Below, one piece after another: positions 47,141 to 59,009 of a DNA stretch of 64,000 bases. Source of the DNA: Blasia pusilla (taxonomy: Eukaryota; Marchantiophyta; Marchantiopsida; Blasiales); the NCBI GenBank assembly GCA_050084515.1, contig CM114271.1:53444001-53508000 (forward strand). The letters are read 5' to 3'. How positions within the stretch are numbered: the stretch's first letter is position 1; every line of letters starts with the position of its first letter. The translations under genes and the position numbers were made by a program. The notes under the pieces were generated by a model. That model was not told the DNA's origin. It saw only the letters and a program-made list of their open reading frames with translations, and made no database searches.

Positions 47141-48754
47141 TTTTTGCAGGTTGGGGACCGTGTTCCCCGTTCAACGGCTCATGGGAGTGCTCATCGGAGC
47201 AAGGGTTGCTTGGATTGTTCTTTGCATTTTCCGATTTTTCGTGTGGAAGAGTGGCGCGCAGAAGTGCTGCCCAATTCTTGAGCGAACACGAGAGAATAGA
47301 TCGTATTCTCTGATCCGGATTTTTGATAGGGATTGAGTATGGGGGCAGGTTGCCCCATGCCGGTGCTTTTGGGAGCACAATGTTGCTTGCTGATTTGCAT
47401 TTTTACAGGTTTTACGTTTGTGTTGGGAGGAATCAGCGCGGAAGCGCTGCCGAATGTTGGGAAGAAGAAAGAGACATTGGGCTTTACGACAATCCCCGTG
47501 AGTTTTTACTGGAATGTCTGATTCCAAATATTTTTTAATTTTGGCGTAGATCGTGAAGCTGTGCAGGCTTTGCAACAAACAATGCGCAATTTGGAGTTGC
47601 GAGCAAAAAGTTATGGTCAATCTTGCAAAATTGCCATTGCTAGGCGATTTTTAGGGTTAAATTGTGCAAACCCTAAACCAGCCGCCACATCGGTGGTGGC
47701 CGTCGCCGTCGCCGTCATAGTCACCGTCAACGGTCAACTTTCAGTGTCGACGATCAACGGTCACCGTTCATCCGTCACCATCAACGGTCAACCGTCACCG
47801 TCAATGGTCCACCGTCCGTTGTCCACCCTTAGTTGCCATTGCCGCCGTTACGGAGTGGAGGGTCTTCCACAACGTTCCTTGATTATCGGACTTGCATCGC
47901 CATCACGTAATTTATTTTGGCCGCCACCGTCATCAGCCTGTGATGGCATATGACCTCCTATTATAGTGTTTGAGTTTTGATTTCCTGCTGCTATGTTGTG
48001 ATTGGTGCCGTGACGCCCGTAGCCGCAACGCGCCGCCGATTTCCGCGCCGTGCCGCTCGTGGCCGTACCGCACCGTCTTGATCGCGGAGCCGCTCCGGAA
48101 TTGTGGAGTAGAGTGTGGAATTATTTTTGATTGAGGAGGGTATGCCGCCGAGTGCCGCATCCCATCATTGAGGGCCGTGCCGTTTGTAGCCGTTCCGTGC
48201 CACCTACAACGCCGCACCGTTCCGCTGGATCTGCACCGTCTATCGAGGAGTTTTGAGCAACGTCAGTACGGGAGGAGTATGACTTACTGATTGGAGGAGT
48301 TGTCTCTATGACCGAGTTGGGGTCGAGATTCGCAGTTGCTGAAGAGCGACATCGACATGTGTTCAGGTTATCCATTCTAGTCCTTTATCCTGCACGTGTG
48401 AGGGATTCTGGGATTTGGGTAGTTTATTTGGGGATATTGGGTGTGTGGATGCTGAGAGCATCATTTATGTATGTGATTTAGGGGACATAGACCTGTGTGG
48501 GATGTCCGGAGTTGAGGGTAGGTTGTCGATGAGATGATAGCCTGGTCGATTTGCGGCACCACGCTGCTTATTGCCGCACGTTACATGTCTCGGGGAGGGA
48601 GAGTGTAGATTGAGTGCCGCATGTTTGGGATGAGTGATTGAGGGATTACTCGCGAGGCAAGAGTGATCGGGTAAGAAGGGCACGAGGGTCATCACGGCGT
48701 CCGTTCGGGACTTTGAGAGGCGAGGTGGTGAACCTGAGAGTAGCTCTAGAGGTT
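47141..48754 (+). other. Retroelement leader with short GC-rich repeats
   Basis: Non-coding leader between the LTR-like end and gag. A stretch at 47696-47835 is built of degenerate repeats of GTCACCGTCAACGGTC and GCCGTCGCC type. A second stretch (48005-48240) repeats GCCGTGCCG/GCCGTACCG. No primer-binding site could be identified. Open frames at 47561-47953 and 47933-48217 follow the repeats and are probably not genes. Confidence 0.5.
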
Positions 48755-50828
48755 TTACGCGGAGTGGCGTGAGGTTCTGAGGGTCTTCACTTGAGGGACC
48801 ACCTCGACCTCCTTCTGTGTCATCGTCAGAAAAGGGGGAGGGTGTAGAGGAATTTGTGAGCACATCGTCACACATTGTGAGTGGTCCTACGAGTTGGGCG
48901 TACGAGATGGACGACCAGGGTAGAGGACCGCGTAGGTTTTCAAGTGCAGTAGGTACGATTGAGTTGCACGATTTCATAGCAGAGTTTAGGAGTTGGTGCG
49001 ACTCCCATCGAGCCTGGAACTCTAGAGAGTTCAACCCGTTTACAGCATGGAATGGTATGTTCCAGCATTTAGAGGGGGCACCCATGGACGATTACCATGA
49101 GTTTTCCCACAGATATGCCCAGGAGATTGAGGCATGGCGACTCTACTATGACCCACACTATGTGTCAAGGACGAAGCCGTTCCCAGATGAGGAAGAAGAG
49201 TCAGGAGAGACTACTTCCTCTTCCACTTGTGACGTTTTAGGAGGGGTGACTCGCACGGGAGCAGTTGCACCATCTAGTCGAGTTTGTCCCAGGTTCAACT
49301 CTGTGGTTGAGTTCTTTGCTGAGTTGAGGGCGAGCTACCAGGGGGTACGGACAGAGAAGTTGCGGAGCATCCACGACTTCCAGAGGCGCCCGGGTGAGAG
49401 TTTGCATGAGGCTTACACTCGCTTGCGCCGGTTGATCAACGTCACTCAGGGGATGACAGAGGCTCAGGCTATCCAGTCATGGTACGCGATGCTGGATTGG
49501 ACCCTGCGGACATGGGTGCGGGAGGGGGTGCTTCTTATGAACACCTCCCCTATGTTGAGAGATGTTTTTAGGACCGCCGAGAACATTGAGCGCAATATGG
49601 CGGAGGAGAGCGTAGCCACCATGGGTTCTGGGCGAGAGCAGTCACGATTGCCTACACCACCTATGCAGCAACGTGGACTCCGAGATAGGTCGACTTTGGC
49701 ACCACGAGCTCAGGGAGGATACCGGGAGGCCGTGATACAGAGACCTGCGCCTTCATATGCGGCTTAGTAGCAGCCGCCTAGTATTACTTGTTGGTCATAT
49801 GGTGGAGCCCATCATCAGCACGATTGCACTCGTCAGGGTCATGGATGTGTGCCTCAGCATGGAGGAGCAGATGGTGCTGCACCAAGAGGTTATCAGTGTG
49901 ACTATTGTCAGAGGTATGGTCATATATGCGCCAAGTGTTTCACTTTATATCCTGAGTTACGTCCGGACCGAGGGCCGGAGAGGACACCTGAGCGAGTAGC
50001 CGGTCCGAGTGGGCCTAGAGATCGTGCACTAGATGGTCCGGTTGGGGGACGAGGAGCTGGAGTTGCCCGACAGGGTGGTAGAGCTGCCCGTGGAGGAGGT
50101 AGGGTAACACCACCTAGACGCGCCGAGCGAGACGCTGGACGTGAGGCTGGGATGGCTGCTCAGATACAACAGCTACAGGAGCAGATTGCCACTATGGCAT
50201 TGAGGTTACCCGATGCCGAATCCGTGGCATCGACGTCATATGGAGCAGCTAGAGATCTGGAGGATCCTAGTTGGATGTGCGGGGTTGCCTAGATGGAGGC
50301 CGCTGCAGTTGTGACACGTGGAGCAGCCGCAGAGCTGGATCCATAGCGAGGGGAAGCCAGAAAACAAACTAGGCTTCCTCAGTCTGTCACGTTGTCCGAA
50401 CCGATGAGGACCCCATCGATGGGTCCTCATCAAAGTTCCTTGAGAGTTGGTGATGTTGTTGGTGTGCAAGCATGGAGGGCGATGGGAGAAGGGAGTGCGA
50501 CGACTCCTATTGTTGATGCTCAAGAGGGGCATGTGTCGAGCACATTGTTGGGGGTGGCCACCGTTGTGTACCGCACTCCTTTATTTTCTGCTTCCGATGT
50601 TATGATGTCGGGGGGTACGCCCGCCGAGGCTTTTTGGCTGGCCGCGTCGCTATGTGAGCGCGGAGTTGGAGTTCCTGCATCACGTTCAGAGGTGATTGCA
50701 TAGGAGGTGATGGACCTGCCCTTGGAGCAGATGCTTGGACCGTCCACCTCAGATTCATGGCACGCTGTGGCTGCTAGAATGGCGGAGATGCCCGCTAGAC
50801 CCGCGATAGAGCGTGCCATGGCTTCTCC
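48755..50828 (+). pseudogene. Retroelement gag, copy 1 of a tandem pair
   Basis: Capsid-type gag: WRLYYDPHY region, then a retrotransposon-gag core with EKLRSIHDFQRRPGESLHEA and YTRLRRLINVTQ (around 49350-49450) and LLMNTSPMLRDVFRTAENIE. A nucleocapsid part follows after two stop codons at 49765-49770, with the zinc-knuckle-like C-x2-C-x4-H-x4-C of CDYCQRYGHICAKC (about 49896-49937). In copy 1 the first knuckle has Tyr where copy 2 has Cys. A coiled stretch (QIQQLQEQIATMALRL) and a linker leading toward protease follow, with more stops. The first recognisable frame spans 48817-49767. Gag would form virus-like particles and package RNA. Confidence 0.8.
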
Positions 50829-52879
50829 TTACGCAAAGTGGTGCGAGGTTTCGAGGGTCTCCACATGAGAGACCACCTTGATCTCCTTCAGTGTCATCTT
50901 CATATGAGGGGGAGCGTATAGAGGAGTATGTTGGTGATCCACCGCATACATTGAGTGGTCCTACGAGTTGGGCGAACGAGATGGACGACCGGGGTAGAGG
51001 ACCGCGTAGGTTTTCGGGTGCTGTAGGCACTATAGAGCTACACGACTTCATTGCGGAGTTTAGGAGTTGGTGTGACTCACATCGGGCTTGGAACTCTAGA
51101 GAGTTCAACCCGTTTACAACATGGAACGGTATGTTCCAACAATTAGAGGGGGCGCCCATAGACGATTACCATGAGTTCTCCAATAGATATGCCCAGGAGA
51201 TTGAGGCATGGCGACTCTGCTATGACCCACACTATGTGTCATGGACGGAACCGTTCTCAGATGAGGAGGAGGAGTCCTCTTCCACTATTGATGTTTTAGG
51301 AGGGGTCACTCGCACTTGAGCAATTGCACTGTCTACTTGGGTTCATCCTTGTGGTTGAGTTCTTTGCTGAGTTGAGGGCGAGCTACCAAGGGGTACGGAC
51401 GGAGAAGTTGCGGAGCATCCACGACTTCCAAAGGCGCTCGTGTGAGAGTTTGCATGAGGCTTACACTCGCTTGCGCCGGTTGATCAACGTCACTCAGGGG
51501 GTGATAGAAGCTTAGGCTATCCAGTCATGGTACGCGATGCTGGACTAGACCCTGCGGACACGGGTACGGGAGGGGTTGCTTCTTATGAACACCTCCCCTA
51601 TGTTGAGAGATGTTTTTAGGACCTCCAAGAATATTGAGCGCAACATGGCGGAGAAGAGCGTAGCCACCATGGGTCCTGGGCGAGAGCAGTCACGATTGTT
51701 TGCACCACCTGTGCTTCAACGTGGACTCCGAGATAGGTTGATTGTGGCACCACAAGCTCAGGGAGGATATTGGGAGGCCGTGCCACAGAGACCTGCGCCT
51801 TCATTTGCGGCTCAGCAGCAGCTACCTACTATTACTTGCTGGTCATGTGGTGGAGCCCATCATCAGTGCGATTGCACTTGTCAGGGTCACGGACGTGTGC
51901 CTCAGCAAGGAGGAGAAGACGGTGTTGTACCAGGAGTTTATCAGTGTGACTATTGTGAGAGGTATGGTCATACACGCGCCAAGTGTTTTAGTTTACATCT
52001 TGAGTTACGTCTGGACCGAGGGCCAGAAAGGGCATCAGAGCGAGTAACCGGTTCGAGTGGGGCTAGAGATCGTGCACCAAGTGGTCTTGTTGGGGGACGA
52101 GGAGGTGGAGTTGCCCGACAGGGTGGTGGAGCTGCCCGTGGAGGAGGTAGAGTACCACCACCTAGACGCGTTGAGGGAGAGGCCGGACGTGAGGCTGGGA
52201 TGGCTGCTCAGATACATCAGCTACAGGAGCATATTGCCGCTATGGCATTGAGGTTATCCGATGCCGGATCCATGGCATCGACATTATATGGAGCATCTAG
52301 AGATATGGAGGATCCTGGTTGGATGTGCGGGGTTGTCTTGATAGAGGCCGCCGCAATTGTGACGCGTGGAGCACCCGTAGAGTTGGATCCACAGCGAGGG
52401 GAAGCCAAAAAATAGACTAGGCTTCCTTAGTCTTTCATGTTGTCCGAAGCGATGAGGACCTCATTGATGGATCCTCATCAAAGTTCATGGAGAGTTGGTG
52501 ATGTTGTTGGTGTGCAGGCATGGAGGGCGATGGGAGCAGCGAGTGCAACGACTCTTATTTTTTATGCTTAGGAGGGGCATGTGTCGAGCACGTTGTTGCG
52601 GGTGGCCACCGTTGTGTACGGAACTCCTTAATTTTCTGCTTCCGATGTTATGACGTTGGGGGGTACACTCGCAAAGGCTTTTCGGTTGGCTGCTTCACTA
52701 TATGAGCGTGGAGTTGGAGTTCCTACATCACGTTCAGAGGTGATTGTAGAGGAGGTGATGGACGTGCCCTTGGAGCATATGCTCGGGCCGTCCACGTCAG
52801 ATTTATGGCAGGCTGCGGCTGCTAGGATGGCGGAGATGCCCGCTAGACCCGCGATAGAGCGTGCCATGGCTTCTCCTGG
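50829..52879 (+). pseudogene. Retroelement gag, copy 2 of a tandem pair
   Basis: Direct repeat of 48755-50828 with a period of about 2074 bp. The copy junction follows GCCATGGCTTCTCC. It encodes the same gag core (51360-51660) and, in one open frame (51576-52415), the nucleocapsid with CWSCGGAHHQCDC and CDYCERYGHTRAKC knuckles and the HQLQEHIAAMALRL coil. Stops occur near 51319, 51515 and 51549, so it is also dead. Which copy is ancestral cannot be told, but copy 2 is the one continuous with protease. Confidence 0.8.
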
Positions 52880-52939
52880 TGTTGTGTTGCTCGATAACCA
52901 AGGAGAGGTCTTCTAGTTGGTGAGTCCTGGAGGTAGAGC

Positions 52940-53230
52940 TTTAAGTACGCAGCGCATCTTGTTGGATTCAAGAGCGCAACCCTAGATGTTGGGGAAAGCG
53001 TCATTGAGAGGATTGGGCTTGACGAGAGCCGATGTGGAGCGTTGTCCATTTCGGATACAGACTTGAGTGGAGCAAGTACCACACAGTCTATCACTTGACA
53101 AGAGGTGGTGGTGAGGATTTTCCCGTGACATCCTACAGATGAGTCTGTGGTGCGAGCCAAGGCAATATTGACTGATGTAGAGTCGTACGACATCTTGGTT
53201 GGCGAAGCAATGTTATACCCGATGGGGTTT
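52940..53230 (+). pseudogene. Retroelement aspartic protease
   Basis: A readable frame contains RILLDSRAQP, then after a stop MLGKASLRGLGL and ADVERCPFRIQT. This is the retropepsin pattern of plant gypsy elements (LDSGAQP, then the LG-L segment), with the catalytic-loop Gly changed to Arg (DSG to DSR). At least four stops follow before 53190. The protease would cleave the polyprotein. It lies directly before the methyltransferase-linked segment. Confidence 0.7.
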
Positions 53231-54556
53231 TCCCTGGATTATTGGGAGGAGTCAGCCTCCTAGGCCAAGAGAGTTGGTGACCTTATCAGCATTTAGCAAT
53301 GCCACCACTTCGCCTAGTGATTTGATTGAGGGACATGTCCATGCACAGAATACTCCCATTCTTGACATTTCTATGGAGAGGAGTGTTATGGTAGCCGCAT
53401 CATTCCATGGAGGAGAGGTGCCGCTGTGGGGTTCAATTGAGGAGCTTCGACGATTGGCAGATGAGCACATGCAGACCGCGTGGAGTGAGGCATTTGCATC
53501 GGAGCGTGACGCGTCTGAGGAAGCCGAGGTAGCAAGGAGTGCTATGATGACACCCTTGGATACCACATCCATTGTGTGGCGTATTCCGGAGGAGGGTATT
53601 CAGGTGTTAGATCTCTTTGGAGAGAAGCATTGGGTTAGCTATTGTTTCGCAAGCAGGAGTGCGAGTGCAGCGATACCTGTATGTGGAGAGTGATGATGTT
53701 GCAAGGCGCATCTCACTACGACATGTGGCGTAGTTACGCCTACGTTTTCCCAACTTGTTGTCCGCGTCTGCGGTACAGGGTACCAGAGTTCCCTACCGAG
53801 GGATATTTCGTTGTTGGGGGCGGAGGACTTGGAGCGGGTAGGGACCATTGATTTGGTCATTGGAGGTTGGTCATGTCAAGGTCAATCGAGTGCTGGATGA
53901 GGCATCGGGTTGGCTGACACTCGATCCAGGTTATTTTGGGAGATGCTGAGGGTCTTGAGATATTTGCAAGAGCATCAGTTCTGTTCTTCGGCTTACATTC
54001 TAGAGAATGCACCGATCTTGGGCAATTCGAGGTCACGGGTGCTGACGAGTGCACATCAGGTGCATGCCTGGATCGGCCCAACATTAGTTTTGGATGCGGC
54101 GAGTGCGGGTTCTCGAGCACATTGCCCGCAACTATGGTGGACCAACATGGTACCACACGAGGTGTTGCGGAGGGCGTATGCAAGAGTGGAGTGCCCCTCC
54201 CACTTGTTAGTGGATTCCATTCTGGATCCGGGTCGTCGATCAGAGGCACTGAGGCACGATGATTGACCGACGTTGACTGTGGTCAACAGAGTAGGCCGAC
54301 CGCGGGCAGCCTTTCCCACGTTTGTGAGTTTTCCCGCTTCTTATGCATACAAGGAGGCCGGTCCTGGCTTGGTTTGGGATGACCAAGTTCAGAGGTTGGT
54401 GGAGCCCAATGCTGACGAGAGAGAACGGGCGATGGGATTTCCCACTGGAGTGACGGCAATACTATCAGTGTCAGAGGCATCACGACGCCATGTCTTGGGT
54501 CAAGCGATGGACCTAAAGTGCTTGGCATGGATCTTCAGCTTGGGAGTGGATGAGTA
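53199..54556 (+). pseudogene. Retrotransposon-borne C5-cytosine DNA methyltransferase domain
   Basis: Canonical motif order is visible. A linker segment (53430-53600, EELRRLADEHMQTAW) leads to motif I VLDLFG then, after a frameshift near 53624, SIGLAIVSQAGV. Motif II/III area is RYLYVESDDVARRI. A second frameshift near 53785 restores the frame. Motif IV is DLVIGGWSCQGQSSAG with catalytic Cys codon at 53874-53876 (Ser replaces the usual Pro before it). Motif VI is YILENAP (usual ENV). Motif VIII area is GSRAHCPQLWWTN. A target-recognition-like segment holds FPTFVSFPASYAYKEAGPGL. Motif IX/X is RERAMGFPTG and RRHVLGQAMD. Stops at about 53730, 53892 and 54264 inactivate this copy. The enzyme would add methyl groups to cytosine in DNA. 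Motif order is I to X, not permuted as in DRM. Confidence 0.82.
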
Positions 54557-54593
54557 GCGTCGAATGAGATCGCGATAGATTACAACGGTTGCG

Positions 54594-55279
54594 TTGGTGA
54601 GCCCTATGCCTACTGAGACGGTGGAGGTAGTGGCTGGGGGCAAGACCTGCGGAGATCGACACACCAAGGGAGATTCGGAGGGACATCCTTGGACTTCTTG
54701 GGATATTTTGCAGGTACGCCAGGAGATGATAGCCACAACATTAAGCGTGGTTCTAGGCACTGCATGTGGAGGAGATCAGAGTTTGTAATTGGTTGTAGGA
54801 GATCGGCCAAGTGTTGGTGTTCGAGACGGGCTTGCACCATAGCAACCATTGATATCTGCGCCGAAGAGTCCTACCGTAGTCACGATGGAGACTTGGGAGC
54901 CAGATATGGGCCCTAAGTTGAAAGGAGAAGAGCGGCGCCGGATACATCAATTCCTTTGGAGTTATAGGAGCTGCTTTGCGTTAAGCATGGAGGATTTGGG
55001 TACTCTGAAGGGACTAGGGATCCGCATTGAGTTGTCGAGTGAGACGCCGATCTTCCGACGACCTTATAAGTACAGTGATATGGAGAGGGCTTTGATTCAG
55101 ATTAGGAGCCATGACTTGGTTGGAGTAGGACTAGTGGAGATGTCGCATGGGAAGTATGCATCCGCCACTGTCATGCCTATCAAGAAGGATGTGCATGGCA
55201 ACTGGACGGATAGACGGATGTGTGGGGATTACCGACCTATCAATCGACAGACGAAGTCAGATAGGTATACCATGCCCAC
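54594..55279 (+). pseudogene. Reverse transcriptase, N-terminal part (plus-strand element)
   Basis: A spacer (54594-54880) follows the methyltransferase, then the RT N-terminal region: RRRIHQFLWSYRSCFALSME, MERALIQIRSHDL, VGVGLVEMSHGKYASATVM, MCGDYRPINRQT and DRYTMP. These are the gypsy RT entry segments (the DYRPIN and YPMP type motifs). The frame is cut exactly at CCAC (55276-55279), where the inverted element begins. It resumes at 59578. Confidence 0.85.
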
Positions 55280-55752
55280 TGTCGTGCGCATACACATTGC
55301 TACACAACATACATCGCTGTTACCGAACACACACACAAACACGCATGATCCCATGCTAACTCATGGCATCCAAACAACGAGACAAGAAGTACCAAAATAT
55401 CTCCAATCGCCCCCCTAGCTGGTGGTTAGGTCCCTCTAACTCCAGATAGCCATCTATCCCTACCTACCATGACATACATCTCTTGGACGCTAAGAGCAAG
55501 AAGGCCGGGTGCTCATGTGGCCCCATCGTTAGTCGCCTTCTTGTCATCCATGTCACAGACACAAGTCGGAATGTAGAACTATCTACTCTATGTACATCTG
55601 GGACACATCCATCGTCCCTGAGGAACCCTAGTGAGAGGTGGCGTCAAACATGCCATATGCCATCCTCTCGAACACCCATCACAGACTAGCATCGTGGCCG
55701 CACCACGGGTAGAACCACACAACATACAACGCAAGCCTGCAGGAACTATTGC
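55280..55752 (-). other. 3' tail of the inverted element
   Basis: Non-coding tail after integrase. It is matched on the plus strand at about 59855-60355, for example by GGTGGTTAGGTCCCTCTAAC (reverse complement of the other copy), by the CAGATGTACATAG segment and by the GCAATGTGTATGCGCACGACA end. The tail has no clear second LTR. Confidence 0.7.
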
Positions 55753-56760
55753 TCAGCTCGGATCTACTGTACCATCAATGTTAGGAAGGTGACATGGCGC
55801 ACAATTATGCACATGGTCCTTCCATACCACACCATCGCGTCCCTCCAGCAAGAGAACATCCGATGACAAAATGTCACGCACTCTCAGGATAGTGCACCCT
55901 GTAGTCACATCCAACGTCGTCGGTGCCGGCTGCTGCAAGTAGACATAATCTCCCTGATGAAACCTCCGGATAGTTGGTCGATAACCACCACCCCGAATAG
56001 TCGCATACCTCAACGTATCCCGATGTTGTGCAATCGCCAAGTTCTCGAACGCCATGGGCATCACTCTCCGAAATAACTCAGCCCTCTAAGAACATGCTCG
56101 CACCCATACATCTGGGCCATCAAGGTCCAGCACCTCACCAGCATCTCGACGAATGGCCGCAGGTAAATCTGGCTCTCGGCCATAAAGTAGCAAGTACGGT
56201 GAAAAAGACGCTAAGGATGATTGTCTGCTGAATCTTTATCCCATTGCCAACCATGGCAACTAGAGGTCCCAATCTCCTAGGTGACCTCTCTGCAAGCCAT
56301 ACTTGCGTAAACCCCTCTTCACCGTCTTCACAACTCTCTCCGCTAATCCATCCGCCTCGGGATGATCTTGCGAAGTCGTGCGGTGGTCGATCAGCGCCTG
56401 ATCACACAAGTCCTGGAACTCACCGCAAAACTTGGTACCTTGGTCTGTCAACACCTCAGCCGGTGTGCCATAATGACTCAGCACTCTATCAAGGAAGGCA
56501 TAAGCTACTCCCTCACTCGCTTTGTCAGGCAATGCAACCAACTCGATCCACTTCGAGAAGTGCTCGACCATCACCAACACATAACGACTGTGATGCTCCG
56601 TCAAGGGCAAAGGTCCTGCAAAATCCAAACTCCATCTATACCCTAAGCCCATGATTGGTAATGGATGCAACTGTGGAGTCAGAGCATTGAACGATGCTCG
56701 GACCCGATCACACACCATGCACCTGGCAACAAACTGCTGAACGTCAACCTACATGCCTCG
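55753..56760 (-). pseudogene. Integrase of the inverted element
   Basis: Retroviral-type DDE integrase core: YRWSLDFAGPLPLTEHHSRY (first Asp), VLTDQGTKFCGEFQDLCDQA (second Asp) and SQDHPEADGLAERVVKTVKR (Glu) at about 56650-56310. A CRVC-like end of the zinc-binding domain precedes it at about 56720. A C-terminal part at 56064-55753 contains HRDTLRYATIRGGGYRP and YVYLQQPAPTTLDVTT, ending near SMLGR-type sequence. It would insert the cDNA into the genome. Confidence 0.85.
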
Positions 56761-57229
56761 CCACCAATACTGAACCTGGAGCAAGTCAGACGCCCTGCTT
56801 CACCCCAAAGTGACCCAACTCCTCGTGGGCATGCTTTGCACTAGTCGTGCTCTCTGCAAAGGATGCGGCACTACGCGTGATTCGCCATCCTCCCAAACCT
56901 CAAAACATGTGTCCCCTCCCAACGAAACCGCCGGCATTTGTCAGAGGATTCGATCCCACTCTCTAGCATCCATGGTGCTCAACGCTGCCAATACGAAGGT
57001 ACTCCAAGACTACTCCATCATCATGAATATCTCGGCCACTTGTCGTGTCCTCACTGGCCTCGGGATCCAAGGACTCTCCACTAGACCTCGCCATCGAAGT
57101 CTTCACACTCTGGCTCTCCATAGCCAACATGCCTAAATAGGCTGACGCGTGCCATCCTGACACCGACTCCTCATCACTCTCTCCATGCCATCGAGCCCGG
57201 TCACATCTCGCCGACTCGGGCATGGGTTA

Positions 57230-59007
57230 CGACTCAACCCATCGCATCCTGGTTGAGCGTCCCAAGTCTATGTACCACCTGAAAATCATACTGCGCAACA
57301 AAGAGCCCATCTCGCAAGCTTCCTGAAGTTTGTCGGACTCCATCAACCACTTTAGTGGTTGATTATCGATGATGATGGTAAAGGGGTTGCCGAATAAGTA
57401 ACACTGAAATGCGCGATGACCACACCGCACCAAACACTCACCCTCATACGAGCCGACTTGCCGCCTCTCAAAGCATTATTTGAGCGGCTAGCGAAGCCAC
57501 CACGAACTCTCTACCCTCATCATCATCTTTGGGTGAGCACCGCCCAAGCCCCAACATGCTCCAATGCGGTGCAATCGAAAGGACGCCCCGATCGGTCTCC
57601 TCAAGATGGGTGCGGACGTCAACTCGTCCTGAGCAATCGAAATGCTCGCTCCCGCTCATCCCAGTGCCACTCGTGATCCACCTTGGTCAGCAAGGTCAAC
57701 GGCTTAATCGAATGAATCCCTTGACGATCGCCGATAGAAGCTCGCCAATCCCATGAATGCGCCGAACACGGCTCACATCTCAGAGGGCGTGGAATGCGTG
57801 AGATAGCCTCTACCTTCGCCTGGCTGAACACCAAGGCCCCCTGGGTATATCGTATGACCCAAGTACTCAATCTGGTCGAGAAGAACTTACACTTGCCTGG
57901 ATGTAGCTTTAGCCCATGTAATTGCAATCGTCGCCAAAACACCTCCTCTAGATGTTGCTCATGCTCCTCAACCGTGGCGCTAAAGACTACGATGTCATCA
58001 ATATAACACCTAGCAAAATCCACACCAGCCAAGATCCTATCCATGACCCTCTGAAACTCAGCCGGGCGTTCTTTAACCAAATGGTAAGAACCGCCACCTG
58101 GTACAAACAATCCTTCTCGTGAGGATCGATGCCCCAAAATGCCGTCTTCGCCTGTCCTCTCCAATCGATCAGGCGGTTGATGGTATCAGCTCATAAATCA
58201 ATGAATCAAGACCTTTGCGTGACCAATCGCATCAAAGATCTCCTCGGGGTGGGCATGGCATACCTATCGGACTTAAATGCGCCGATTGATAGGTCGGTAA
58301 TCCCCACACATCCGCCTATCCGCCCGGTTGCCATGCACATCCTTCTTGGCGGGCATGACAGTGGCAGATGCATACTTCCCATGCGACATCTCTACTAGTC
58401 CTGCTCCGACCAAGTCCTGGCTCCTACTCTGTATCAGAGCCCTCTCCATATCACTGTACCTGTAGGATCGTCGGAAGATCGGCATATCACTCGACAACTC
58501 AATGCGGATCCCCGGTCCCTTCAGCGTACCCAAATCCTCCATGCTAAACGCAAAGCAGCTCCTATAACTCCTGAGGAATTGATGTATTCGGCGCCGCTCT
58601 CCTCCTGTCAACTTAGGGCCCATATGTGGCTCCCAAGTCTCCATCGTGACTACCGTAGGACTCTCCAGCGCAGGTATTGGTGGTTGCTATGGTGCAACCC
58701 CGTCTCGAACAACAATACTTGGCCGCTCTCCTGCAACCAACTGCAAACTCTGATCTCCTCCACGTGCAGTGCCCAAAACTACGCTTGATGCTGTGGCTAT
58801 CATCTCCTTGCGTACCTGCAAAACATCCCAAGAAGTCCAAGGGTGTCTCTCCCGATCTCCCCTGGTGCGTAGATCTCCTTGGGTCTCGCCCCCAGCCACT
58901 GCCTCCACCATCTCGGTAGGCATGGGGCTCACCAACGCAACCACTGTGATCTGTCGCGATCTCATACGACGCTGCTCAACCACTCCCAAGCTGAGGATAC
59001 ATGTCAA
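57230..59007 (-). pseudogene. Reverse transcriptase and RNase H of the inverted element
   Basis: The N-terminal part (58644-58273) parallels the plus-strand RT with RSCFAFSMED and MCGDYRPINRR. The catalytic YIDDIVVF lies near 57975-58000, followed by HGLKLHPGKCKFF. RNase H-like sequence follows, with TKVDHEWHWDERERAF and, near 57240-57430, HRAFQCYLFGNPFTIIIDNQ and PLKWLMESDKL. Stops and frameshifts (for example around 58170 and 57620) show decay. It would copy the RNA into DNA in the virus-like particle. Confidence 0.85.
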
Positions 59008-59009
59008 GC

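Noticed and set aside
47561-48375. Open frames in the GC-rich leader
   Set aside because: They follow short repeats, are present in several frames and show no gag or other domain.
58178-58190. TGGTATCAGCTC on the plus strand, like a tRNA-Met primer-binding site
   Set aside because: It is the reverse complement of RT coding sequence of the inverted element (YHQ segment), matched by the plus-strand RT at 59650, and does not lie next to an LTR end.
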